DNA of 64,000 nucleotides from Portunus trituberculatus (lineage: Eukaryota > Arthropoda > Malacostraca > Decapoda > Portunidae). Positions 31,153 to 41,290 of this stretch are shown piece after piece; position 1 is the stretch's first letter; every line of letters begins with the position of its first letter. The translations under genes and the position numbers were made by a program. The notes below the pieces were generated by a model. The model had not been told where the DNA came from, did not search any database, and saw only the letters and a program-made list of their open reading frames with translations. The stretch covers positions 647,001 through 711,000 of the forward strand of contig NC_059286.1 of NCBI RefSeq assembly GCF_017591435.1, in the 5' to 3' direction.

Positions 31153-32373
31153 TGCATGTCTAGTGGTGGTGCCCCGTGCCTTATGTGCTGAGGTGTTGAA
31201 AGAGCTGCACGGGGGAGGGACGAGCGGTCATGTGGGTGAGCAGTGCACGTTACACCGTCTCCGCCAACGCTGCTACTGGGTGGGCATGCAAAGTGACGTG
31301 CGTGAGTGGTGCAGGGCGTGTGATGTGTAGTGCTAAGAAGGGGCCTTCCCACAGAAACCGTGCTCCATTGCAGTTGTACACAGTGGGAGTGCCCATGGAG
31401 CGAGTGGCTGTTGATATAGCCGGGCCGTTTCCCGTTATGCCCTATTGAAATCGTTATGTATGTGTGGCCATGGATTATTTTACAAAGTGGCCTGAAGTGT
31501 ATGCGCTCCTGAACCATGAGGCAGAGACGGTGGCAGAAGTGTTAGTGAGTGAATTCTTTGCCTGTTTTGGTGTGCCAGCCGAGGAGCACAGCGACCAGGG
31601 CCGGGAATTCGAATCTCGTGTCTTCAGCAAGTGTTGCACTCTGCTGGGGATACACAAGACTCGGACCACGCTTCTCCACCCCCAGAGTGATGGGATGGTG
31701 GAAAGGTTCAACCGGACCCTTCTGCAGCAGCTAGCGAAGTAATGCGGGGCGGGGCAGGACGATTGGGACGTTAAGTTGCCTGCCATGCTGATGGCTTACC
31801 ACTCCGCAGTGCACGAGGCGACCGAGCACACTCTCTCCTGCCTGATGTTCGGTTGGGAGCTCAGCCTGCCCGTGGACTTGGCCACCAGGCGCCCACCTGA
31901 CGTGCATTTCCATACTGTGGACTCGGGCTTCGTCGCCGCCTTGCAGAAGCAGCTTGCGGAGGCCCATCGTGAGGTGCGCGGCAAGCTGAGGATGGTGAGT
32001 CGCGCTATGAAGGAGCTGTATGACCGCTGCATGTGAGATGCCAGGTATGCAGATGGGGGACAGGGTGTGGCTGCACAACTCCCGACGCAGGTGTGGCCTC
32101 TCGCCGAAGCTGCAGAGCCCCTGGGAGGGGCACAAGTGGGCGTTGGTAGTGCACGCAGACCACTTGTGGCGCTACCACGAGCCTGGTAGTTTCTCTTGGG
32201 ATTCAGATGAGCGAGGAGGAAGTGCCAAAGAAGAAGATGTCCCGGAAACGAAGGAGGACGTCCCCAAGGAGGTTGAGGAGGCAGTGGGCAGTGATGCAGG
32301 TGACAGCCAGCTGGTGGTGGAGACTGCTGCTCGCCCTGTCGTGACTGTCACCACTGGCCTCCTGTGTATCTGA
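31142..32373 (+). pseudogene. Gypsy integrase with GPY/F-type C-terminus, broken
   Basis: Blocks in order: the HHCC zinc finger (ELHGGGTSGHVGEQCTLHR ... CRACDVC), a frame change at about 31330, then the DDE core VDIAGPFPVMP (D), a TGA, VAMDYFTKWPEVYAL, FGVPAEEHSDQGREF (D), HPQSDGMVERFNRTLL (E), a TAA at 31740-31742, MAYHSAVHEATEHTLSCLMF, and after a further TGA a C-terminal module, MGDRVWLHNSRRRCGLSPKL, PWEGHKWALVVHADHLWRY. Integrase inserts the cDNA. All three catalytic acidic residues are visible, but at least four interruptions break the frame. The tail ends at 32373, before the polypurine tract. Confidence 0.85.
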
Positions 32374-32465
32374 GAGATTTTGAACTGTCCTAAATGTTGT
32401 AGTTTATTTTGTATGCATTTTGCCTTTCTGTTTTATAGTGTGAGGAAGGTCGGGTCGACCTTTTT

Positions 32466-32479
32466 GTAAGGGGGGGCAG
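32466..32479 (+). promoter_or_regulatory. Polypurine tract
   Basis: GTAAGGGGGGGCAG directly upstream of the 3' LTR, the expected plus-strand primer position of an LTR retrotransposon. Confidence 0.65.
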
Positions 32480-32480
32480 T

Positions 32481-32919
32481 TGTTACGAATGTGTGTGTAT
32501 GTGCATATGGGTGTTTGCACGGGCTGGCATTGTGAGTGTTAGTGTGCGGCACGAGTCAGCAGTCTGCAAGTGAGGGCGTGCAAGGCAAGACTGGGAGACA
32601 CACGTTCCCAGCACGCTCTGTTAATCTAGACGTGCTGCCTGCTGCTGTGGTCTGTTGTGCCCGCCCCTGGGGATGCCTGTGGAGTGCCTGAGTGCCCTGT
32701 GTGTGTGTGTGTGTGGAGGCTGCCCTGTGATGTACTGTGAACTGAGGACTCAGTAAAGGACGTGAGTAAGCTGGTGTTTCTCTGTCCGGCGGTGCCCGCC
32801 ACCCACCCCCCATTGTGCCATTGTGTGCCTCGTGCTGATGTGCTCCTGCGTGTTCTGGACCCTGACAACGAAGCTGATGCAGCCAGTGAAAGCAGACAAC
32901 TACAGGTGAGAAGGTAACA
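32481..32919 (+). repeat. 3' LTR of the Gypsy element
   Basis: 439 bp, matching the 5' LTR end to end apart from about 25 substitutions, one extra TG and an extra CCATTGTG. It is followed by ATAA, which also precedes the 5' LTR. Confidence 0.9.
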
Positions 32920-33092
32920 ATAATAATGAGTTGTAAGGCCATAAGAGTAGGTCTGAGAGGCATTGAGTCCAGTTTAAAAGAAGACTGGTAGGAGAATGCA
33001 TATCAAATACGGGACAGAGGAGGGATGCATGTTTCTCTTCCAGTATTCATAAATTCATCTGTGCATCTGAATCAATGTACTGCATCACCATA

Positions 33093-33522
33093 TGTTACAG
33101 CCCACCCGTAACATACTCCACTACCCTCACCTCCTCCACTTGCTACCTTGTTCGCCACCTCTCCACCTCCTCTTCCACATCACTGTCTCATGAACCTTCC
33201 ACGTCACCGTTTCATGAACCTTCCACGTCACCGTCTCATGAAACCCCGCTACTGTCCCAAAGTTGGATTCACACGGTCCCATTCGACTCAAGCGGAAGTG
33301 TTAAGCGAGCTCCCTGATTTCTGGAAGTCAGTCGAGGTCAAGGCCTCACGCAGTGAACACAACGCCTCTTGGATTACCGTGGGATCCACATCACCCAGCA
33401 CTTCACCACTGCGACACCTCATAAGTATCACTTCCCCTCGTCCCGTTTTTTTCCACATTGCCTCCATATAGGATTAGTATTATTGTTAGGTATTAAATTG
33501 GGTTCTTTATTGTTGTATTTAT

Positions 33523-33611
<89 letters not shown>

Positions 33612-33799
33612 AGTTTCATGTGTTTCATGTTATATCTTTGTGTATGTTAGTTTCATTGTTATTGGGTTATTAAATAGCTTCTTAAGTACCCCCTTTGCAT
33701 ATCCTCACCAGTTGAACCTGCAGTGTTTTTTTTTTTTTATTGTTATTGTTCGCCAGCTCCCCGATGCCAATCTTACCCATTTAACCGGTGAACGTAACA
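33093..33799. mobile_element. Solo LTR (707 bp) with 5-bp target duplication
   Basis: The segment starts TGTTACAGCCC and ends GAACGTAACA, giving the TG...CA ends of an LTR. CCATA flanks it exactly on both sides (33088-33092, 33800-33804). No second LTR or coding region is present, so it is best read as a solo LTR left by recombination. Inside are a tandem CTTCCACGTCACCGT repeat (about 33195-33240) and a (TA)n run at 33531-33608. Its termini resemble those of the Gypsy element, but the interior differs. Confidence 0.8.
33531..33608. repeat. (TA)n microsatellite inside the solo LTR
   Basis: An unbroken TA run of about 78 bp. Confidence 0.95.
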
Positions 33800-33804
33800 C
33801 CATA

Positions 33805-35078
33805 TAACCTGGATACTTGGATATGTTAGTGGGAGGGTGCAGGAAGATATATTGAATTTCATAATTTTACTTACCTCAGACTGAAGCTCATATCATCAGA
33901 TTTTTGCACTTATATAAAAATTTACAACCCTCATATCATTGGTTTCTTGTATAATGGATGTTCATATAGTGGGATCTCCATGTGCATATTTATACCAGCT
34001 TTTTATACTGATACCAGGCACTTCAAGGGATGATGAAATAATAAAATGTGCAAAATATAATTTATTTGTACAATTTCATAGAAAATAATATTCTAATATT
34101 GGGCCCACTTTTGATTATGGCTGAGAACTTAATTCCTACTTCTAGACAAGAATGGAGTGCAATACTGAATATTTTCTCAAGCACAATTTAAATCATATTC
34201 AGAATTTTGCTGCAAAGTGGATCTAAAAATCATGATTCTATTCGGCAATTGATAATCAGGAAACATCAGTTTTTTAGTATTACTGTCAGGATGATTTTTT
34301 AAATTAATCACGTTGGTGTGTCATTATTTTGTGGAGGCACTATTTATGTTCTGATGGTGTTGTACTACAAAATCATATGAATGATCGTGCTTGAAACAGC
34401 TGACAGGTATTTCTTCTCATTTTATAATTTATTTACTACTGTATAGTTCCAATCTGGATTCAGCAAAAAAAAAAAAAAAAAAATAAAATAAAATAAAAAA
34501 AAAAAATAAATAAAAAGTGGTGTAAAATACAAACATGGTGCATTGTTGATGTCAGAGAAAGTTGAAGTGCGAAAAAAAGTTAATTTACTTTTCATTTAGT
34601 GTTTAATTTTTCTCTTTTAAGCACTGTACTGGTATTCCATTTTGTTTAATATGCACAGCATATATAAGTTAAACCTCCCAAATCCAATAACTTCTGGACC
34701 TGAGACTTGACAGACCATAGAAAATTCTGGATTACAGATGGTCTTTAAAATATTGCAGAGTACCACCCCTGTAGTCTACAAACACAAGATCCGAAATTGT
34801 TTTTGTAATTAATTTATCAATAAGCATCAACAACAATGAGTAGGCTACATAATGTCTTTCTTTAATGAAATTAAGTATTATTATAAGTAACTCCCAGGAG
34901 TAGTATGATCAGTTTTCCTGAACTCAAGCAAGCCTTGACTTGAATGGCTTGCATGTGTTGGGCCAGTACAGTGTATATGTACATGTACATAAAAAATCCA
35001 AAATTTTCCAAAAACCAGCAGTCTCCAGGTCCTAAGGTTGATAACTGTACTATCCTAGATACATTTTAGGTCTGAAAC
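33805..35078. other. Interval without a recognisable gene
   Basis: AT-rich spacer with an A-rich stretch at 34466-34515. No motif-bearing ORF or terminal repeat was noticed. Confidence 0.5.
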
Positions 35079-35081
35079 TAA

Positions 35082-35679
35082 AGGCAGTGTCACACTAACA
35101 CTTTTTCTGTTGTTGTTGATGATTTCTGTCGTTTTTTTTACTGTTCCGTTAACTGTTTCCATCATCTTGAGTCAGAGAAAACACACAGTTTTCCTCTAGC
35201 ATCAATTTTTAGTCAAATTATGATCTATGGTTTCTAATCAATACTTTCATAATAAAATTTATTTTTTTGTTAATTGAATGATAAAGTTCCAACTCAATAG
35301 AATCTTAATAAGTTGATGTATATATATAGTATTTGTGTATACATTTTTTTTTGTAGTAGCCTAGGCTCAGTTGCTTGCTTACATTTCTCTGGAACTGCGT
35401 TGCTCCAAGGCAGAACTTCCAAGTAGCAATTGACAAAGATGAGCTGCTCTGTTGTTTATCATTGGACAAAGTTGTCTGAAGAGTTTCTTATAGAGAGCAT
35501 TAGAGGCCAAAAATAGCAACGACTTGCTGGGGGTGAAGGGGCAGCCATGTTTGTTTACAGTCAACCAACGTGACAGAAGTGGAAGTGAGCTTGTGTGACG
35601 ACAAGTGTCAACATAAGTTTACAATCTTCAGAAAGTTGACAGAAAAAGTTAATGGAAAAGTGCTAGTATGACACTGCCT
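35082..35679. mobile_element. Harbinger-type non-autonomous element (598 bp)
   Basis: The left end AGGCAGTGTCACACTAACAC (35082) matches the inverted right end ...GTGCTAGTATGACACTGCCT (to 35679) over about 25 bp. TAA flanks both sides (35079-35081, 35680-35682), the PIF/Harbinger target. No transposase is present. It ends about 150 bp beyond the stop codon of the CPLANE2 gene. Confidence 0.8.
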
Positions 35680-35832
35680 TAAGAGACTGACAAATTCATA
35701 GTTCTCCTCATTCTATCTACTCTCCTTACCTTCTTAATATTTAAGGTTTTCTCAATCCCCCATTCCATCATTCTTGTATAATGTCCGTGTTGCTCTTTCT
35801 CCCTAATTCTTATATCAAGTACATTTCCTTTA

Positions 35833-36725
35833 TTACTTGATGGAGAGAAGTTCTTGGTCACGCTGCCACAGCCGGCGACATAGAAAATTAAGTGTTGGAG
35901 CAATATGGGCCATTTCTTGAGTAGGATCGTGGGTAGTACCACCAAGCCTCACTACTGGCACCCCTCGGGACTTCTCAAATGCCTCCACCTCTGCCTCTGT
36001 GACCTCACGCTTTGAAAATTGATCCCATCTGTAGTAGGGTCAAGAGGTAACAGTAAACTAAGTGTGTACAGAGCAATCTGATTTAAATATGTCTATATGA
36101 GAAATATTAATGCCAAAGTATTTTCCTTTATATGCTTCCCGATTAGATGAATAAGTAACATGAAGATTTCCCAAGTGTGCACTGAAGAATAATTTGACAA
36201 TCATGAGTCTGATATATCTTAAGCTGATTTAAGAGTGAATGAGTTGTTGAAACTTGATATCTAATGTCTTTCTGTCTCATGTCTGTATGAATGAGTAAAA
36301 TGGATTTCTTTAAATGGTTAACAACACTGAACATTCTCTTCATAGTGTGTTACCAGCTCAATTGCTGCCTGTTCGCCATCATAGTTTGCTATTCAATGTG
36401 CGTGATTTTCAGTTTTTTTTTTTTTTTCTCAACCAACCAATTTTTCCGTACTTTTAAACCTAATCTGACTAAAGTATGGAATGTACTTCCAGACTAGGTT
36501 GTTTCTGAAGTTGCTATTGATAAATTTAAAGCATAAGTTAACACTTTCCTGTTAGCTTCTTAAGTATTTGTCTTATTTCTTAGTTTTACCTTTTTTTCTC
36601 TTTTTTAATTCCTTTTTATTTTTCATATCCATATTTGCAAATTGGGGTACCCTGCTTGGGTCTACATCATTTCTTTGATTTTTCACTGATGCCTTTTCAT
36701 GGATTCTCATAATAATAACAATAAC

Positions 36726-36776
<51 letters not shown>

Positions 36777-37672
36777 TCCTATTGTCTTCACGACCTTAGC
36801 AGTTAAAATAAATGAATTAATAGAAATATTTCTTGGCATACCCCAATGATTTCTAAATAAAAAAAAAAATGGTTTGGTAATTTTTGTTATATAAGCATTT
36901 ATACCAGTAAGAATAATTTTGTTCTTAAGTATAAGAATGAGGCAAGAGATTAGTCAGTACCTAGTGAGAACCACTGCCACTGCTGTCCTGTCTGCTGGTT
37001 GTGTGGCTTCTGCTACTGCCCTAGGCATGTCCAACCATCCTTCACGGTCACTAGCGGAACAACATACCAATACAGCATCAACGCCATCACGGCATGCCTG
37101 CAATACAACTATCATTATTTTCAAAGGAAAGCAGAAGTAACATTAAGGGGAATATAATAACTCACTCATCTGCTATCTCATCATGAGAACTGAAGTAATC
37201 ACCTCTATGGCCCCAATAAATAGTACCAAAGAAACCCTGAAGCATCTAAGAATTATACATACTGGTAAAATGTGGCTATACTGGCGAGTGCTGGCTTCTC
37301 CTGCATCCCAAAGCTCTAGACGGAAAAGGATGAGTCTGCTACCAATTTTCATGGGCCAAAAGACATGGCTGCACTGTATGCCAATTGTCTCCACATGCTT
37401 ACTTGGCACCTATACATAAAGAAGGAAAATCTGAATTTCTGTTTTCTATGATATTTTCCAAAACATTGAATATACTACACATTTTTAAACCAAACTACTT
37501 TAATAACAAAAAAAAAAAAACATCTAGAGCTAAAAAATTAAGATGAAACTTACTTCTTGTCCTGATAGACAGTTCATAGTCCAGGTCTTGCCTGAGGCTG
37601 TCTTCCCACACAAGAAGATCTTGTAAGTGACATTGGGAACCGATGGTGGCAAGTTAGGTTTCTCTAAGACTC
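35833..37672 (-). CDS. CPLANE2: CPLANE2/RSG1-like small GTPase, four exons seen (5' end missing)
   Basis: Minus-strand exons: 37672-37554 (LEKPNLPPSVPNVTYKIFL, P-loop GKTASGKT), 37409-37263 (HVETIGIQCSHVFWPMK, G3 box WDAGE), 37097-36961 (GVDAVLVCCSASDREGW) and 36028-35833 (WDQFSKREVTEAEVEAFEKS, then LNFLCRRLWQRDQELLSIK, stop). All introns have GT/AG ends and the phases agree at every junction. The series aligns by memory with RSG1/CPLANE2 along the G domain, including the VFWP and LW..DQ blocks. Known role: a Rab/REM-related GTPase acting with CPLANE proteins in basal-body function and cilium assembly. The NKxD box is degenerate (TRWD). No stop or frameshift was found. The first coding exon is unresolved; 39302-39250 is a candidate. 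Confidence 0.85.
36721..36776. repeat. (AAT)n microsatellite in a CPLANE2 intron
   Basis: About 55 bp of AAT units, starting with a slightly imperfect ATAACAATA lead, in the intron between the third and last exons. Confidence 0.9.
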
Positions 37673-38666
37673 CTGGTGAATATATGAAATTCTTATGTTA
37701 AAGTTAATATCATCCTATCTACATTGAGAGTTAGAGCTGAAGCTGAACTGAGCTTAGGATGGGAGAGGATGCATGTGATTCCACTCCTGCATTTTCCAAG
37801 ATACATCCCAGATTTACTAATATGTATACTACTTACTATGCGTTTTAGAGGATGTGAGGGATCGTTTTTGCATATATCTTCCAAACAGAAAGTTGAATCA
37901 AACGGATATTTGGCACAGGTATTTTTACAACCTCCCATTATTTTTGACACTATCATATATTGCCAAATGTGGTTGATTAAGGCATTTAGTCTTGTCATTT
38001 AAGGTTGAAGCTCCACATTAGCTAACTCAGCAGAGCAGTGGATCAAACAAGGGAAGCATGATGTAGCTGTGACGTCAGGTCACCTACTACCTCCACACTT
38101 CTGTCTGCCCCTACCTTCCTCCTATCCCACCTCCACCATTCCCACTCCCTCCCTTCTCTTTCTCAGAACAATACTAGCACTGCTGTCTGTTTTATGCATA
38201 TAAAATTAAGGCACTTATTATATGGTAGTATTTTGTAATTTATGTGTTATAGTTGATAATAACAGATACCCAGAGAGTTTAGGTGAGAAGAGTATAATAG
38301 AGTAGTTAATGAGAACCACCATGATTGATAGTTGAGCAATTTTTTTTTACTTTTTATGGTGAAACCAGTTTCTTTGTGGTATATGGAACTCGGGCTCACA
38401 AGAGCAGTCATATTAGTCTATTTGGTCAAGATGCTGGCTACTGCTGAGCAAATATCCTTTTATGTCATTGTTCATTCAGGTGCAGAACTGCATTTGTTAT
38501 ACATCTTTATGATGAATATAACAAGTAGAAAGCTAACAATTGTTTCCGAATCAGTTTGAATAGGTAAGCAATTCATTATATAAATTTGACCTAAGAACAC
38601 AATATGGGTATTTTATTACAGTTCCAGTGTTTATACTGATCCAATGTGTACTATGCCATAAAGTAT

Positions 38667-38960
38667 AGTCGACTCTTTATTAATGTGAGGGTTACATTCC
38701 TGGAGATGTTGTGTTATTCAAACATTTTCCCCATAGAAATTTTCCCAGAATTTTCCCATAGAAAATAATGGTAATAGAAGGGGATTTACCTGGCCACTGG
38801 GAAAGTCTGCCTATTTTGGGGATTCTGTTACTCAAACCTTAAAAAATATTAATTTCTCACTAGGTCATGGAAAAAAGAATGCACATTCTCATTTTATTAG
38901 CTCTGATAGCATACAACATCCATGGACAGTCACTGAGGTCTTTTTTCCCCTAGCATAGCA
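38667..38960. mobile_element. Tigger-like element end fragment
   Basis: TAGTCGACTCTTTATTAATG followed by AGGGTTACATTCCTGGAGA and GAAAATAATGGTAATAG resembles a pogo/Tigger terminus. No inverted partner was found, so it is a one-ended fragment with an uncertain right boundary. Confidence 0.35.
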
Positions 38961-39123
38961 ATCTAACACTTCCTGTGAGAAGATTGAATGATGCTTGGAT
39001 GCCATAGTATAGGACCCTAGGTGAAAATGCAGAGAAATGATCCACTCACTATGTAGTTAGCTCTAGACTGAGTGAGGAGTGAGGACTGAAGAAAAAAAAA
39101 AAAAAACTCTAAGGATGTTACAG

Positions 39124-39127
<4 letters not shown>

Positions 39128-39200
<73 letters not shown>
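39128..39200. repeat. (TA)n microsatellite
   Basis: An unbroken TA run of about 73 bp. Confidence 0.95.
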
Positions 39201-39203
<3 letters not shown>

Positions 39204-39249
39204 TTATGTTCACATAACAACATTTTTATTAACTTTTTACAAGACTTAC

Positions 39250-39302
39250 CACAAAGAAAAGGATTATTTTGTGATGTACATAGTGGAATCTTGCATGGAA
39301 CA
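39250..39302 (-). other. Candidate 5' exon of the CPLANE2 gene
   Basis: A 53-nt minus-strand segment has a TTTTCAG acceptor before it and a GTAAGT donor after it. In the phase needed by the next exon it reads IPLCTSQNNPFLCG, joining to VLEKPN. Human RSG1 has a G just before its L-E-R-P block, which agrees, but the rest of the match is weak and no initiator exon was found. Confidence 0.25.
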
Positions 39303-39814
39303 CTGAAAACAAAGCAAAGGCATTATTTTGTCTGCCGCTGTGATCATCGGAAAGAAATGCCTTTTCATTGGGTCACGCTTATCGGCAGTGGCCGCTTCTC
39401 CTTTTTCTTCTTTTAATCCCCTTTAGTTTGTGTGTTGCTTTTACCACAATATTTGTGTTTCTGCCACTCAATTTTCTGCTATAATGAAAATCATATCTTT
39501 GCATTCATATACGATTATGCCATGAGGATCACCTTGAATCCACGGCACTGAGTGATAGTGAACAACTATTGAAATTCTGCTTCCCTCAGTATGAACTACT
39601 CTCTTTTGAACTTCATCTGGCAGAGGAGGACTTATGAGGCATGCAGTTCTCACTTATACCCAGATTTGCTTATTTACTGATTATAAGTACGTACATCAGA
39701 GCAAACTATTGTTACATAACTGGATGTATTTTCAACATTGCCAATACCAACCCTTTCTAACCCACCCCAACTCAACCTAACCATTTCTCAGCAATGTAAA
39801 GCTATCTTTTATTG

Positions 39815-40138
39815 CTATTTTCATGCTAACTGATCTTTTGATCTTGCTAACTGTATGCCTCCTCTCTTCCTGCAGCCTCACTGCAAAAGGCTATCTTTTT
39901 TCTCTCACTCTTATTCTGTCCAACTCTTTAATGCAAGAATTAACCAGTCTAATCTAAACATCTCATTTTTCTTGGCACTCCAACTGCTAAATCTGTACAA
40001 GGGCCTTATCTGTATGGAGTACTCTTCGCATGTTTGGGGCGTTTCACTCACACAATTTTGTTAGATAGGGTGGAATCAAAAGCTTTTCATTTCATCAACT
40101 CATTTCTTGCTATTTCTTATCATTATTTTCATGCTAAC
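39815..40138 (+). pseudogene. Jockey-like RT 3'-end fragments (two pieces)
   Basis: 39815-39957 reads CYFHAN, then DLANCMPPLFLQPHCKRLSF, a fragment of the extreme RT end. 39958-40138 reads LLNLYKGLICMEYSSHVWGV and QKLFISSTHF / HYFHAN, an earlier part of the same ORF from another copy. That second copy is interrupted at a TA by a Tigger element and resumes at 45726. All frames are broken. Confidence 0.6.
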
Positions 40139-41195
40139 TACAGTAATACCTCGACTTATGAATGCATCTAGTTACAAATTTTCCAAGTTATGAGCTGAGA
40201 TTCGGTTGATTTCTTGACTCTATGTACGAATAAAAATGCAAGTTACGTATACTCATAGTGATGCTGGCAGCACAAACTTCATTGTTCGTACAGCACCACA
40301 CAATCCTTTGCGCACTTCATTTGTTCAGTTCTTGGTGCCTCTCGTGTAAACATCACTCTCTCTTTTCTCTCGTGCTGTGCTTCTTTATTTGTGTTATTTT
40401 GTGCTTTATTTTGCTTTAATAATTAGTAATTATGGCTTCTAAGAAATCAAGTGTTAGTGCAAGTGATGATAAGAAGAAATGTAGTGTAATTAGTATCGAA
40501 ACAAAGCTTGAAATCATTGAAAAACATGAGTGATGTACGTGTGATTGATTTGTCTCGGCAATATGGCAAACCCTTTTCAACAATTTGTACAATTCTCAAA
40601 CAGAAAGGTGTGTTAAAGTTAGTGAAACCTTCAAAAGGTGTAACTATTTTCTCCAAGAAAAGAATGAGTATTCATGATGAGTTGGAAAGGCTTCTGTTAT
40701 TGTGGATAAAAGAAAAAGAAGTAGCAGATAACATGATTACTGAAACAATAGTTTGTGAGAAAGTCAGCGCCATTTTTATTGACTTGCACAGAGAGCAAAC
40801 TGAGTAGGAGGGTGAGAGCTCGACTGAGCAAGCTAATGCATTCCAGGCCTCTTGTGGATGGTTTGAGAAGTTTTGCAAGCGTTCTGGAATTCACTCTGTG
40901 GCACGGCATGGTGAGGCAGCTAGTGCTGATAATAAGGCAGCAGAAGAATTTGTGAAGTTTGCACAGCTTGTTCTTGATGAAGGATACATCCCACAGCAAG
41001 TTTTCAACTGCGATTAAACCAGCCTCTTTTGGAAGAAGATGCCACGGTGGATTTACATCACCGCAGAAGAAAAAAAGCAGCCAGGACATAAGCCCATGAA
41101 GAACTGACTCATGCTCGTGTTATGTGCTAATGTCAGTGGTGATTGTAAAGTTAAACCCTTGTTGGTTTACCACTTGGAAAATCCTCGTGCATTTA

Positions 41196-41290
41196 ACCCC
41201 TTCAATACGGTGACGCCTATGTAGGCATCATGAAGCCCCAGTAGCATATACGGTGACGCCTACGTAGGCGTCATATTTCTTTCTGAGCAC
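41196..41290. mobile_element. piggyBac-like end fragment with subterminal palindromes
   Basis: TTAA at 41196-41199 is followed by CCCCTTCAATACGGTGACGC and an imperfect palindrome (TGACGCCTATGTAGGCATCA). A second block, ATATACGGTGACGCC, carries a perfect 20-bp palindrome (TGACGCCTACGTAGGCGTCA). The TTAA-CCC(C)TT..ATACGGTGA layout is shared with the element at 50451. No opposite end was found. It sits at the broken edge of the Tigger transposase frame, just upstream of a non-LTR element. Confidence 0.4.

Larger units (their letters stand above)
27837..32919 (+). mobile_element. Ty3/Gypsy LTR retrotransposon with both LTRs, RT palm deleted
   Basis: Two LTRs (27837-28265 and 32481-32919), both starting TGTTACG and ending GGTAACA, enclose gag, protease, the RT fingers and integrase in Gypsy order. 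ATAA flanks the element on both sides (27833-27836, 32920-32923), a plausible 4-bp target duplication. A polypurine run (AAGGGGGGGCAG) precedes the 3' LTR. The RT palm, RNase H and tether are missing at a junction near 30926, and integrase has stops, so the copy cannot be autonomous. No envelope-like ORF is seen. Confidence 0.9.

Noticed and set aside
37183..37419. Plus-strand ORF opposite the CPLANE2 exon
   Set aside because: It is the antisense shadow of the exon at 37263-37409.
37693..38002. ORFs of 92-101 residues on both strands upstream of the P-loop exon, considered as the CPLANE2 first exon
   Set aside because: The required splice phase gives a frame with an upstream stop and no match to the RSG1 N-terminus.
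39468..39653. 61-residue minus-strand ORF (EVQKRVVHTEGSRISIVVHY)
   Set aside because: The composition looks protein-like, but there is no recognised domain, no start context and no splice evidence linking it to CPLANE2.
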